NCBI GenBank assembly: GCA_049115695.1
Contig: JAGDZR010000006.1
Span: forward strand, 496,001 to 560,000
Source of the DNA: JAGDZR01 sp049115695
GTDB lineage: Bacteria > Bacteroidota > Bacteroidia > Cytophagales > Cyclobacteriaceae
Reading direction: 5' to 3'
DNA: 64,000 bases
Under the pieces are notes generated by a model that worked only from the letters and a program-made list of their open reading frames with translations, ran no database searches and had not been told where the DNA came from. The stretch's first letter is position 1; each line of letters starts with the position of its first letter. Both the position numbers and the translations under genes were made by a program. Shown here one piece after another: positions 15,076 through 24,406 of the stretch.

Positions 15076-18000
15076 TTAAAATCCGATTTTAATTCCTGTT
15101 GTAATTGTTCTCGCCTGAGGTGTCGTGAAGTCATCTATCCCGCGGCTTATATTCGCTTCAAGCGTTCCTCCATCCGAAGAGACAAAATTGACGTCCGGAT
15201 CATATCCGGAATATTTGGTGAACGTGAGTAAATTTTGTCCCCCAACGTAAATCTTGAAGTAAGACATTTTCCAACCTGCTATCATGTCTTGCGGTAAGTT
15301 GAATGTTAGTGTAGCTGTGTTCAGCCTAATGAAACTTCCATCCTCCAGCCATCTGCTAGAAGGATATGTGTTTTCCTGACGTGGATCCAATACGGGATAG
15401 GTTGATTCATCTCTGGATTTATACCATCTATCCAACTGGTCTGCTTTTTGATTGAGTGTAAGTATGCCGCTATTGGCGAGGAACTCCCCTGTCTGATTAT
15501 ACATGTCAATTCCCTGAACAAACTGGAATAGAAAGCTCAAATCAATATTCTTGTAAGACAATGTGTTGCCTAGTCCACCAAAAAAATCTGGATTAGGGTT
15601 ACCCACTACCTTACGACCGTTGGCCAATGCTATGTCATAATCATTGGTAATACCACCACTACCATTGTCATACTGAGCAAGTCCTGTCAATGGATCAACA
15701 CCCAAAAACTCTGGCATGTAAAACACACCCATAGGCTCACCTTCCCTAAAAGTATTGACACCTGATATCAGGTTATCACCTCCAAGGTCAGTAATCTTAT
15801 TTCTATTCATACTGATGTTAAAATCTGTGTACCAGCTAAAATCACCTGATGAAACATTTACAGAACTCAGCACAAACTCAACACCCTTGTTTTCCATGGC
15901 TCCAACATTCTTCAAAACAAGGTCAAATCCACTGGTCATACTGACCGGAACCGGAAATAACAGGTCCGTTGTGTTTTTGATATAATAATCGACATTACCT
16001 GTTACTCTGTCTCCAAACAAGCCAAAATCAAGCCCTACATCCAACTGTGCTGTGGTCTCCCACTTCAAATCCGGGTTTGACAGGTTTGACAACCTGTAGG
16101 CCTCTTCAACCCCATAATTCACAGTGAAATAGTTTGATCGATAGATAAAATCATCATCAGGTGTATTGCCAACCAAACCATAGCTCGCTTTCAACTTCAG
16201 GAAATTAATCGATGAAGAACCTTGTAAAAAGGACTCTTCAGATAAATTCCATCCCGCTGAAGCGGCGGGAAATACGCCGTACCTATTTTCCTGTCCAAAC
16301 TTAGATGAACCGTCCATTCGAGCACTTACCTGTAGTGTATACTTACTATCGATTGAGTAATTCACTCGAGTGAAATATGACAAGAATGAAAATCCGGTAT
16401 TAGGTATCGGTGGATTGAACAAATCAGCATCAGCACCTGTCTTTGATTCCAGATCCTCAATGCTATTCACCCTTGCAAGTCGAAAATCTGATTGTGTTTC
16501 TGACAATTGATAAGAGCTTCCAAGAATCGCGGATAGCTTATTCCCTCCAACCGGCGCGTCATAGCTGAAATAACCATTGACTGTATAGTTGAAAATGTTA
16601 GTCTGAGTGAGTCTTGAAAGTCCTGTTGGCTTTCCATCCAAAGTTTCAGGACCTTGCCTCCTTTCTGCCCTATAATCTAAATAGTCAACTCCACCATCCA
16701 GGTTAAACTTCAATCCCTCCATGATGCCATACCCAATATTCAAATTGGCCAGAAGTCTATCGCTTGTTTCAATATTATCGGAGAAATTGATTTCAGTTAA
16801 TGGATTGTATTCCAGCGATCTCCATCTAAGTTTATATTCGTTATTGGGATCGTACGAATCTGATGGAGGAAGTACAATCGCCTGAAGCGGTGAACCCAGA
16901 TCCTGATCATCATTAAGTCGATTATTGACTGAGTGTGAAAAATTCAAACTTCCACCTATGCTCAACGCTGCTGAAGCCTGACTTCTCAAATTCAAATTGC
17001 CATTGAATCGATTGTAGCTATTACCCACCAGAATCCCTGTCTGGTCAGTATAACCAACACCAGCAAAGTAGTTGAACTTTTCTGACCCTCCTGAAACATT
17101 AATATTTGCTCGATGAGAAGGTGCTGTTCTGAATATTTCTTCCTGCCAATTGGTATTGAAAGAGTTTGAATCCAATCGAGATTTAAGGGTATTCAGCAAA
17201 CTACCATCAGTAAACTCGATGGTGCTGCCATCATCTAATGCAAACCTGCCTTCCTGATGCCATTTCTGCAGGTTCTCCTGACTTGCACTGGCGAGAATTG
17301 CATCAAATAGTTCTAACTCATCTCTGGCGTCCTGACTAAAAGGAGCAATAGTTTCCAATTGCAAGGCACCTTCTCTTAAACCATATTCAAGTAATAAGGA
17401 TTTGTATTCATCCGGTCCCATCAAATTCAACCGTTTGGGCGCCTGTCCCGCTCCGAACTGGTAGTCAACGTCTACTTTCATTTTACCAGACTGGCCACCC
17501 TTTGTAGTGATTATGATCACACCATTGGCAGCACGCGACCCATAGATAGCTGCTGCAGAAGCATCTTTAAGCACTTGCATACTCGCAATATTCGCCGGGT
17601 TTATTTCAGACTGATTGTCTGAACTAAGCGGCACACCATCGACTACATACAATGGACTATTTGACCCTGTCAATGAAGATCCTCCTCTAATGGTCACTGA
17701 AGTGCCTTCTCCCAGTTTACCCCCTTTATTTTGAACAAGCATTCCTGATGCTCTCCCCTGATTGGCTTGCTCAAGGTCCACAACCGGCTGTGATGCCAAT
17801 GACTCGGTATTGATGGAAGCAACACTACTTGTCATCTCGGATTTGGACTGGGTGCCAAAACCAACGGATATACTTTCTTCTCCCTTCTCCTTTGAGGATT
17901 TGACCATTTTCACATCCAAAACAGCCAATGCTCCGACGGACATTTCTATGGTTTGAAAACCTGCAAGAGCAAATACCAAAATGGATTGATCTCCTGAAAT

Positions 18001-18186
18001 GTTAATCTCATAATTACCGTCATAATCAGTTATCGCAGTGGTGGATTGTCCTTTGACCTGTACAGTCACTTGCTCTAGCCCCAGGGTAGATCCATCAGTG
18101 GATACACGCCCCGAAACAGTCCGCTGTGCAAATGCTGCATGGCATAAAACTGACAACAGAAATAGGTTGGATATTAGTTTCTTCAT
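15076..18186 (-). CDS. SusC/RagA family TonB-linked outer-membrane transporter
   Basis: TonB-dependent channel that pairs with SusD, about 1036 residues from the ATG at 18186 (a TTG two codons earlier is less likely). A signal peptide ends at AFAQ near 21. The CarboxypepD-regulatory domain with TAITDYDGNYEI occupies about 22-105. The plug domain has the SusC hallmark GTSVTIRGGSSLTGSNSPLYVVDGVP split across about 160-186, then ASAAAIYGSRAANGVIIITTKGG near 210. The rest is a 22-strand-type barrel ending in GIKIGF with terminal Phe. It is first of the two-gene operon. No clear sigma/anti-sigma pair accompanies it. Confidence 0.94.
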   Translation of the reverse strand: MKKLISNLFLLSVLCHAAFAQRTVSGRVSTDGSTLGLEQVTVQVKGQSTTAITDYDGNYEINISGDQSILVFALAGFQTIEMSVGALAVLDVKMVKSSKEKGEESISVGFGTQSKSEMTSSVASINTESLASQPVVDLEQANQGRASGMLVQNKGGKLGEGTSVTIRGGSSLTGSNSPLYVVDGVPLSSDNQSEINPANIASMQVLKDASAAAIYGSRAANGVIIITTKGGQSGKMKVDVDYQFGAGQAPKRLNLMGPDEYKSLLLEYGLREGALQLETIAPFSQDARDELELFDAILASASQENLQKWHQEGRFALDDGSTIEFTDGSLLNTLKSRLDSNSFNTNWQEEIFRTAPSHRANINVSGGSEKFNYFAGVGYTDQTGILVGNSYNRFNGNLNLRSQASAALSIGGSLNFSHSVNNRLNDDQDLGSPLQAIVLPPSDSYDPNNEYKLRWRSLEYNPLTEINFSDNIETSDRLLANLNIGYGIMEGLKFNLDGGVDYLDYRAERRQGPETLDGKPTGLSRLTQTNIFNYTVNGYFSYDAPVGGNKLSAILGSSYQLSETQSDFRLARVNSIEDLESKTGADADLFNPPIPNTGFSFLSYFTRVNYSIDSKYTLQVSARMDGSSKFGQENRYGVFPAASAGWNLSEESFLQGSSSINFLKLKASYGLVGNTPDDDFIYRSNYFTVNYGVEEAYRLSNLSNPDLKWETTAQLDVGLDFGLFGDRVTGNVDYYIKNTTDLLFPVPVSMTSGFDLVLKNVGAMENKGVEFVLSSVNVSSGDFSWYTDFNISMNRNKITDLGGDNLISGVNTFREGEPMGVFYMPEFLGVDPLTGLAQYDNGSGGITNDYDIALANGRKVVGNPNPDFFGGLGNTLSYKNIDLSFLFQFVQGIDMYNQTGEFLANSGILTLNQKADQLDRWYKSRDESTYPVLDPRQENTYPSSRWLEDGSFIRLNTATLTFNLPQDMIAGWKMSYFKIYVGGQNLLTFTKYSGYDPDVNFVSSDGGTLEANISRGIDDFTTPQARTITTGIKIGF

Positions 18187-18264
18187 TATCAAGAATTTGA
18201 ACTCAAACTACTAAATTATTCCAGATTTGTTAAGGGAAATAATCAAAAGGAGAATTTACTAGCA

Positions 18265-21144
18265 TTAAGACCTTAGTTCTGCGTTCATCAACACCTCCAA
18301 AATCTTAATAGCCGCCTTGCTAATCACGGTTCCCGGACCAAATATCGCAATGGCTCCAGCCTCTCTCAAAAAGTCATAATCCTGCGGTGGTATAACACCT
18401 CCCGCGACAACTTTGATGTCTGATCGCCCAATTTTATCCAACTCCTCAATCAATTGTGGGATAAGGGTTTTATGTCCTGCTGCCAGGGAAGATGCTCCAA
18501 TAACATGAACGTCGTTTTCAGCAGCTTGTCTGGCCACTTCTTCCGGTGTTTGAAACAAAGGTCCGATATCAACATCAAACCCCATATCCGCAAAACTGGT
18601 AGCAATCACCTTAGCACCACGATCGTGACCATCCTGCCCCATCTTAGCGATCATAATCCTGGGTCTGCGTCCATCCAACTCATCAAATCTGTCCGCCAGT
18701 TTCACCGCTTTTTGAAAGAAAGGATCATCTTTGATTTCCGAAGAATATACGCCGGAAATACTCTGCTGGTGAGCCTGATATCGACCAAAATGTTCTTCCA
18801 TTGCACTAGATATTTCACCTAATGTAGCACGATTTCTTGCCGCATCAATGGCCACCTCCAACAAATTACCAACTCCTGTTTTCGCACACTTTCCTAATTC
18901 TGTTAATGACTGGGCCACCAAGACTTCATCCCGTTTTGCTTTCAATTCATCTAGTCGTCGAATTTGAGTTTGCCGTACCTTTTGATTGTCAACCTCCAGT
19001 ATATCAAAGGCAACATTATCCTCGACGGTGTATTTATTGACACCTACAATAATTTCATCACCTGTATCAATTCTCGCCTGTCTTCGTGCGGCAGATTCTT
19101 CAATTTTAAGTTTTGGATAGCCAGATTCGATAGACTTTGCCATTCCTCCCATCTCCTCCACTTCCTGTATAACAGCCCAGGCTTTGTTGATCAGTTCCTC
19201 CGTTTTCTGCTCCACATATTCAGATCCTCCCCAGGGATCTACAACTCGGGTAATTGATGTTTCATTCTGTAGATATTTCTGAGTATCCCTGGCAATCTCT
19301 GCAGAGTAATCAGTTGGCAGGGCGATCGCTTCATCAAGTGCATTTGTATGCAAGGATTGTGTATGACCGAATACGGCAGCCATTGCTTCCAGGCAAGTTC
19401 GCGCGACATTATTATAAGGATCCTGAGCAGTAAGACTATAGCCTGATGTTTGTGAGTGAGTGCGCAATGCCATAGACTTTGGGTTTTGTGGGTCGAATTG
19501 CTTCACCAGTTTAGCCCATAAAACACGAGCAGCTCGCATTTTGGCGATTTCAGTAAAGAAATCCATGCCTATTCCCCAAAAAAATGAAAGCCTTGGTGCA
19601 AAGTCATCAATCTTCATTCCAGCGGCAATTCCCGTTCGAATGTACTCCAATCCGTCGGCGAGCGTGAAGGCCAATTCAATTTCGGCAGAAGCTCCTGCTT
19701 CATGCATGTGGTATCCACTAATGGATATGGAATTAAACCTTGGCATTTTCTGCGATGCGTAGCTAAATATATCGCCAATAATCCCCATGCTCGGAGAAGG
19801 AGGATAGATATAGGTATTCCGCACCATGAACTCTTTGAGTATGTCATTTTGTATCGTGCCAGAAAGTTGGGCTGGTTTGACTCCCTGCTCCTCTGCCGCC
19901 ACTATATAGAAGGCCATAATTGGGATTACGGCTCCATTCATGGTCATAGACACAGACATCTGATCAAGCGGAATACCATCGAATAGCACCTTCATATCTT
20001 CAACTGAATCTATTGCGACCCCTGCTTTACCAACATCACCCACAACTCTGGGATGATCACTATCATATCCACGATGCGTAGCTAGGTCAAAAGCCACTGA
20101 CAATCCTTTTTGTCCAGCAGCCAGGTTTCTTCGATAAAATGCATTGGATTCTTCGGCGGTCGAAAACCCTGCATATTGTCTAATGGTCCAAGGTCGTATC
20201 GCATACATGGAAGAATACGGTCCTCTCAAAAAGGGTGGTGTGCCAGCACCAAAAACTTCATGGTCCTTTCTTATGAGTGGTTTGCTCTCAAAACTGACAA
20301 TTAACGAATGATAATCAATTTCACTCAACTCTTCCCATACTAACCTATTTACCTCGTGAGTCAAATGGTCATAAAAATACGAGCCAGAAACCGCGTCATA
20401 GGCACCATCAATCTTACCTTCATTGCGAAGCAGTATTGCCACATTACGCGCTATCCTGGTAGAAAAATCTTTGCCCTTTTCTGAGTCCAGATCAAAACAA
20501 ATACCATCAACACCTCCTAATATTGCAGCTACCCCAACACTAGTATTCCGCAACATTGATTCTTTGTAGTCTTGTCCTCTTTTTGGTTCCGCCAAAATGA
20601 TCAGTTGCGATGAATCAAAAGCAACATCTTCAGACTTGCACCATGCTGCAACAAGAAACCTAATTGATCTTATCCTGGCGAGTTCAAAATGAATACTTGG
20701 TCCTAATGATAATTTGACTGTTGCACTTCCACGATTTTTTATCATGGTAAAGCATTTCACCACAATCGTGGCAAGATCTTCAATGGATTGACAATTTTGC
20801 TCAACGACATCAATTGATTTGCAATCTCCCTCGAACAACCTAAACTCCAAATCAGTAATCTCGCCATCACATCCTGCATTTGGCAGATTGGAATCTTTGT
20901 CAAGTGATTTGACCTTCTCAAGCAGCCAAAACCCCTGACGTTGGTTATTTTTAAAAAACTGGTGCAGATAGGCTATACGCTGATCATTTGATTGATCATA
21001 GTAAGGCTTCAGATTCAATTGTGGTAAAATATCCCAATCAAGGTCATTCGGGTTTTTGCCTTTCAAATCTTTAATTAACTGGTCATACCAATCTAAAAAA
21101 GTACAATGCGAAAATTCATCAAAAATGAGGGGCTCTGTGTTCAT
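18265..21144 (-). CDS. Methylmalonyl-CoA mutase, MutA-like half fused to MutB core
   Basis: Adenosylcobalamin enzyme interconverting methylmalonyl-CoA and succinyl-CoA. At 959 residues it is too long for MutB alone (about 710). Residues 1-60 (WYDQLIKDLKGKNPNDLDW) and 60-290 (with SVGVAAILGGVDGICFDL) resemble the N-terminal half of the non-catalytic MutA subunit. From about 303 (TPPFLRGPYSSMYAIRPW) it is a full MutB core with ISGYHMHEAGAS and a C-terminal B12 domain carrying GQDGHDRGAK near 838, whose His is the lower cobalt ligand. The usual first 60-70 residues of MutB are absent. A TAACTTTA box lies 4 nt before the ATG. No epimerase or MeaB gene is adjacent. Confidence 0.92.
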   Translation of the reverse strand: MNTEPLIFDEFSHCTFLDWYDQLIKDLKGKNPNDLDWDILPQLNLKPYYDQSNDQRIAYLHQFFKNNQRQGFWLLEKVKSLDKDSNLPNAGCDGEITDLEFRLFEGDCKSIDVVEQNCQSIEDLATIVVKCFTMIKNRGSATVKLSLGPSIHFELARIRSIRFLVAAWCKSEDVAFDSSQLIILAEPKRGQDYKESMLRNTSVGVAAILGGVDGICFDLDSEKGKDFSTRIARNVAILLRNEGKIDGAYDAVSGSYFYDHLTHEVNRLVWEELSEIDYHSLIVSFESKPLIRKDHEVFGAGTPPFLRGPYSSMYAIRPWTIRQYAGFSTAEESNAFYRRNLAAGQKGLSVAFDLATHRGYDSDHPRVVGDVGKAGVAIDSVEDMKVLFDGIPLDQMSVSMTMNGAVIPIMAFYIVAAEEQGVKPAQLSGTIQNDILKEFMVRNTYIYPPSPSMGIIGDIFSYASQKMPRFNSISISGYHMHEAGASAEIELAFTLADGLEYIRTGIAAGMKIDDFAPRLSFFWGIGMDFFTEIAKMRAARVLWAKLVKQFDPQNPKSMALRTHSQTSGYSLTAQDPYNNVARTCLEAMAAVFGHTQSLHTNALDEAIALPTDYSAEIARDTQKYLQNETSITRVVDPWGGSEYVEQKTEELINKAWAVIQEVEEMGGMAKSIESGYPKLKIEESAARRQARIDTGDEIIVGVNKYTVEDNVAFDILEVDNQKVRQTQIRRLDELKAKRDEVLVAQSLTELGKCAKTGVGNLLEVAIDAARNRATLGEISSAMEEHFGRYQAHQQSISGVYSSEIKDDPFFQKAVKLADRFDELDGRRPRIMIAKMGQDGHDRGAKVIATSFADMGFDVDIGPLFQTPEEVARQAAENDVHVIGASSLAAGHKTLIPQLIEELDKIGRSDIKVVAGGVIPPQDYDFLREAGAIAIFGPGTVISKAAIKILEVLMNAELRS

Positions 21145-21384
21145 GTCTTAAAGTTAAAAAAGATGTACACACATGAAAACAGAATAATTATCCGGCCAAT
21201 ATTTAATTGCATTTTTTAAAGAACTTTAAAAAGAAATCCACATAAAAATGAACTATTGATGGATTATAAAAAGTCAAGATAAAAATCATTTTTTTGTTAA
21301 TTTTTTTTACCTCAATTTTGGTGCCCTCCTAAAAATCATTGGACGGAAACTTTTTATTTTAAACCACCAAAATTCACCAAATTA

Positions 21385-22785
21385 ATGCAAGCACAATTAT
21401 GGGAAAAATGCCTCCTATTTATTAAGGAGCGCATACCTGAACAAAGTTTCAATACATGGTTTCTTCCCATAGTTCCTGTAAAACTTCAAGAGAACGTACT
21501 TACCATTCAGGTTCCCAGTCAGTTTTTCTATGAGTGGCTGGAAGAAAACTACGTACATCTACTGCACCAATCTATCAAATCAGAAATTGGTGAAAATGGC
21601 AGATTGGAATATTCTGTTGTTGTGGATAAGTCTAGTGATGCGAGCAAGCCTTTTACAGTAAATGTTTCAGGAAACAACTCTAATTTCAATAAGGGCAGGG
21701 TTAATGGGTATGACAAATACAAAAACCCACAGTTCATGCAGGAGTTGGCGAGCGACTCAAACCTGAATCCAAACTACTTATTTGACAATTATATTGAAGG
21801 CGATTGCAATCGTCTGGCTAGGTCTGCCGGTTTCGCTGTGGCCAACAAGCCTGGTGTTACTTCATTCAATCCGCTTATGGTTTACGGAGGAGTAGGTCTG
21901 GGTAAAACGCATTTGATTCAGGCCATTGGTAATGAAATCAAAAGGCAACATCCGGACAAGTATGTTTTCTATGTTGCATCAGAGAAATTTACAAATCAAT
22001 TCCTTGATGCACTAAGAAACAACAGTGTTCAGGAATTTACTGCATATTATAGGAATGTTGATGTATTGATGCTGGATGACGTCCAGTTTTTAAAAGGAAA
22101 GGAAAAGACTCAGGAAATTTTCTTCCATATCTTCAACCACCTTCACCAGAATGGCAAGCAGATTATTATGACATCTGACTGCCCCCCGAGAGATTTACAA
22201 GGTTTACAAGAACGCCTCGTAAGCCGATTCAAATGGGGACTAACTGCTGACCTTCAGCAGCCAGATTTCGAAACACGGATGGCCATCATTAGCAAAAAGC
22301 TGATGTCTGATGGCATTGAGATTCCAGATCAGGTATTGGAATACCTTGCCTATAGTGTGGATACAAATATCCGCGAACTGGAAGGTGTAATTATTTCACT
22401 TATCGCTCATGCATCGCTCACCAAGGAAGAAGTAGACCTTGAGCTCGCGAAAAACATCCTTAAAAATATTGTAACTGAAATCGATTCTGAAGTAGGTATA
22501 GATTATATCCAAAAAACAGTTTCTGATTATTTCAGCGTTTCTCAAGACGATCTGAAAGCAAAGACCAGAAAAAAGGACATTGTGATCGCTCGTCAGGTGG
22601 CCATGTTCTTTTCGAAAGACTATACCAAGCATTCGCTAAAGTCTATTGGTTATCATTTTGGCGGACGGGATCACAGTACAGTCATTCACGCTGTTCAATC
22701 TGTTAATGATATGATTGACACCAATGCCAAGTTCCGGTTTTCGATTGACGAACTGAAGAAGAAGTTGAAACTAAGGGTCCTTTAA
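21385..22785 (+). CDS. dnaA: Chromosomal replication initiator DnaA
   Basis: Replication initiator ATPase of 466 residues, the expected length. Domain I (about 1-80) includes ERIPEQSFNTWFLPIVPV. The linker covers about 90-125. The AAA+ domain has Walker A GGVGLGKTH near 170, Walker B VLMLDDVQF near 230 and sensor-type ERLVSRFKWG near 280. Domain IV at about 370-466 has the DNA-binding signature GGRDHSTVIHAV. It is convergent with the protease gene, with 3 bases between the stops. The AT-rich 240-bp upstream region does not show a cluster of consensus DnaA boxes, so the origin is probably elsewhere. Confidence 0.97.
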   Translation: MQAQLWEKCLLFIKERIPEQSFNTWFLPIVPVKLQENVLTIQVPSQFFYEWLEENYVHLLHQSIKSEIGENGRLEYSVVVDKSSDASKPFTVNVSGNNSNFNKGRVNGYDKYKNPQFMQELASDSNLNPNYLFDNYIEGDCNRLARSAGFAVANKPGVTSFNPLMVYGGVGLGKTHLIQAIGNEIKRQHPDKYVFYVASEKFTNQFLDALRNNSVQEFTAYYRNVDVLMLDDVQFLKGKEKTQEIFFHIFNHLHQNGKQIIMTSDCPPRDLQGLQERLVSRFKWGLTADLQQPDFETRMAIISKKLMSDGIEIPDQVLEYLAYSVDTNIRELEGVIISLIAHASLTKEEVDLELAKNILKNIVTEIDSEVGIDYIQKTVSDYFSVSQDDLKAKTRKKDIVIARQVAMFFSKDYTKHSLKSIGYHFGGRDHSTVIHAVQSVNDMIDTNAKFRFSIDELKKKLKLRVL

Positions 22786-22788
22786 GTA

Positions 22789-24252
22789 CTATCTCATATA
22801 GAAAGTGTAGTAAACCTTTCGGCCTGATTCATTCACTCCGTACAATTCAATCCTTCCAGATACGCGTTTGAGTATCTCTTCGAACTCTTCGGGCGTTTCT
22901 ATTTCATATCGGTTGATTCGTGTGATAATAAAACCTTTTGGAAGATCAAAGTCGGCAAAGAATCCACGATTTTCAAAATCCACAATCTTAATGCCATTTT
23001 TAATTCGAAGTAAATCCTTCTCAACTTTAGAAATCACTTCAAACTTAGCATTCAGGAATTCTGAGTGATAAATGTCTCTGACGATTACGCCCGTTTCCCC
23101 TTCCTTATTCAGCAAGATCACTGATTTGTTGACAATTCCCTCTTCTCGCTTGATCGTCAAAGTCAATTGATCCCCCGGATATTTATTGGCCAGCCATTCT
23201 TCCGCTTGTGACTTATTCTGGATTTTCCGGTCATTAATCGACAATACAATATCACCATTCCTTACGCCTCCTTTGTAAACAGCTCCATCATTTTGCACAT
23301 TCATGAGCATTACGCCATCGAGATTGTCCAAACTCATTTTTTCTGCCAACTCACTGTCAATCTCAACCAAATCAGCTCCAAGAAATGCCTTTTGAACTTC
23401 ACCATATTTCACGAGATCATGATAAACCTTCTTAACAAGATTGGCAGGTACCGCAAATCCATAGCCCGCGTAGGAACCAGTTCTTGATAAAATCGCAGTA
23501 TTGATTCCTACTAATTCTCCCTCCTGATTTACCAGCGCACCGCCACTATTTCCAGGGTTAATTGCAGCATCAGTCTGGATGAATGACTCTATCGGAAATT
23601 TATCTTTTAAGATATTGATGTTCCTTCCTTTAGCACTGACAATGCCCGCTGTAACCGTTGATGTCAGGTTAAACGGATTGCCAACAGCCAACACCCACTC
23701 CCCAACTCTCAACTCATCAGATTTTCCGAATGGAAGTGGTGAAAGACCAGTCGCATCGATTTTCAGGATGGCCAGATCCGTTGATGGGTCAGTTCCTACC
23801 AAATTAGCTTTATACGTATATTTTCCCTGTGTTACCCTGATTTCATCTGCCCCATTGATCACATGATTGTTGGTAACAATGTACCCATCTGCTGAGACGA
23901 TCACGCCTGAGCCACTACCTACACGTTGAGAAGTCCTTGGCTCAAAAAACCAATCAAAAGGGGTTCCACTTCTGAATTCATATTCAGACAATGTTGTGAT
24001 GTACACTACACTAGAAGTACTTACCTCGCTTGCCATCACAAATGATGGCAGGCTTTCATCTTTCGATATGAACTCCCTGGGGGTTATGCGGGATTGCATA
24101 ACCTCGGATGCGCCATCTAATCCAACATTGACAGCTGCAACTTCTTCCGGTTCATTTGACAATAATCGATCTTGAAAAACGCTCAACGCTACAACAAATC
24201 CCAAAAAGCCAGTGATAAATCCAATAAGTGCTGTATAAACTCCCTTTTTCAT
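22789..24252 (-). CDS. DegP/HtrA-type periplasmic serine protease
   Basis: Envelope quality-control protease of 487 residues. A membrane lead (about 7-27) may act as signal peptide or anchor. The trypsin-like domain carries the triad His130 (TNNHVI), Asp159 (STDLAILKI) and Ser236 (GNSGGAL). Two PDZ domains follow: the first at about 275-375 (AYKGGVRNGDIVLSINDR), the second at about 400-480 and divergent (FADFDLPKGFIITRINRYE). This is the Do-family order. Upstream AAGGAT gives a ribosome-binding site. It is monocistronic as far as seen; envelope-stress control is likely by family, not visible here. Confidence 0.94.
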   Translation of the reverse strand: MKKGVYTALIGFITGFLGFVVALSVFQDRLLSNEPEEVAAVNVGLDGASEVMQSRITPREFISKDESLPSFVMASEVSTSSVVYITTLSEYEFRSGTPFDWFFEPRTSQRVGSGSGVIVSADGYIVTNNHVINGADEIRVTQGKYTYKANLVGTDPSTDLAILKIDATGLSPLPFGKSDELRVGEWVLAVGNPFNLTSTVTAGIVSAKGRNINILKDKFPIESFIQTDAAINPGNSGGALVNQEGELVGINTAILSRTGSYAGYGFAVPANLVKKVYHDLVKYGEVQKAFLGADLVEIDSELAEKMSLDNLDGVMLMNVQNDGAVYKGGVRNGDIVLSINDRKIQNKSQAEEWLANKYPGDQLTLTIKREEGIVNKSVILLNKEGETGVIVRDIYHSEFLNAKFEVISKVEKDLLRIKNGIKIVDFENRGFFADFDLPKGFIITRINRYEIETPEEFEEILKRVSGRIELYGVNESGRKVYYTFYMR

Positions 24253-24406
24253 ATCCTTATATCTCAGATGATCATTGAATGTTTAACTCAAACGAATTCA
24301 ATTCAAAAACGATACCTCTTTTACAAACCTGACATTTTTGCAGATTCAAGTGGTAATTCCTGAAACGATTGAAACAATGCAGCGTAAATTCAACTAATTT
24401 CACGAC

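Noticed and set aside
18454..18822. 122-residue frame opposite the mutase B12 domain
   Set aside because: Composition follows from the strongly conserved minus-strand gene; no family resemblance.
21145..21384. Possible replication origin in the AT-rich region upstream of dnaA
   Set aside because: Only one partial box (TTATCCGGC) is visible; no cluster of TTATCCACA-like boxes. GC skew could not be computed.
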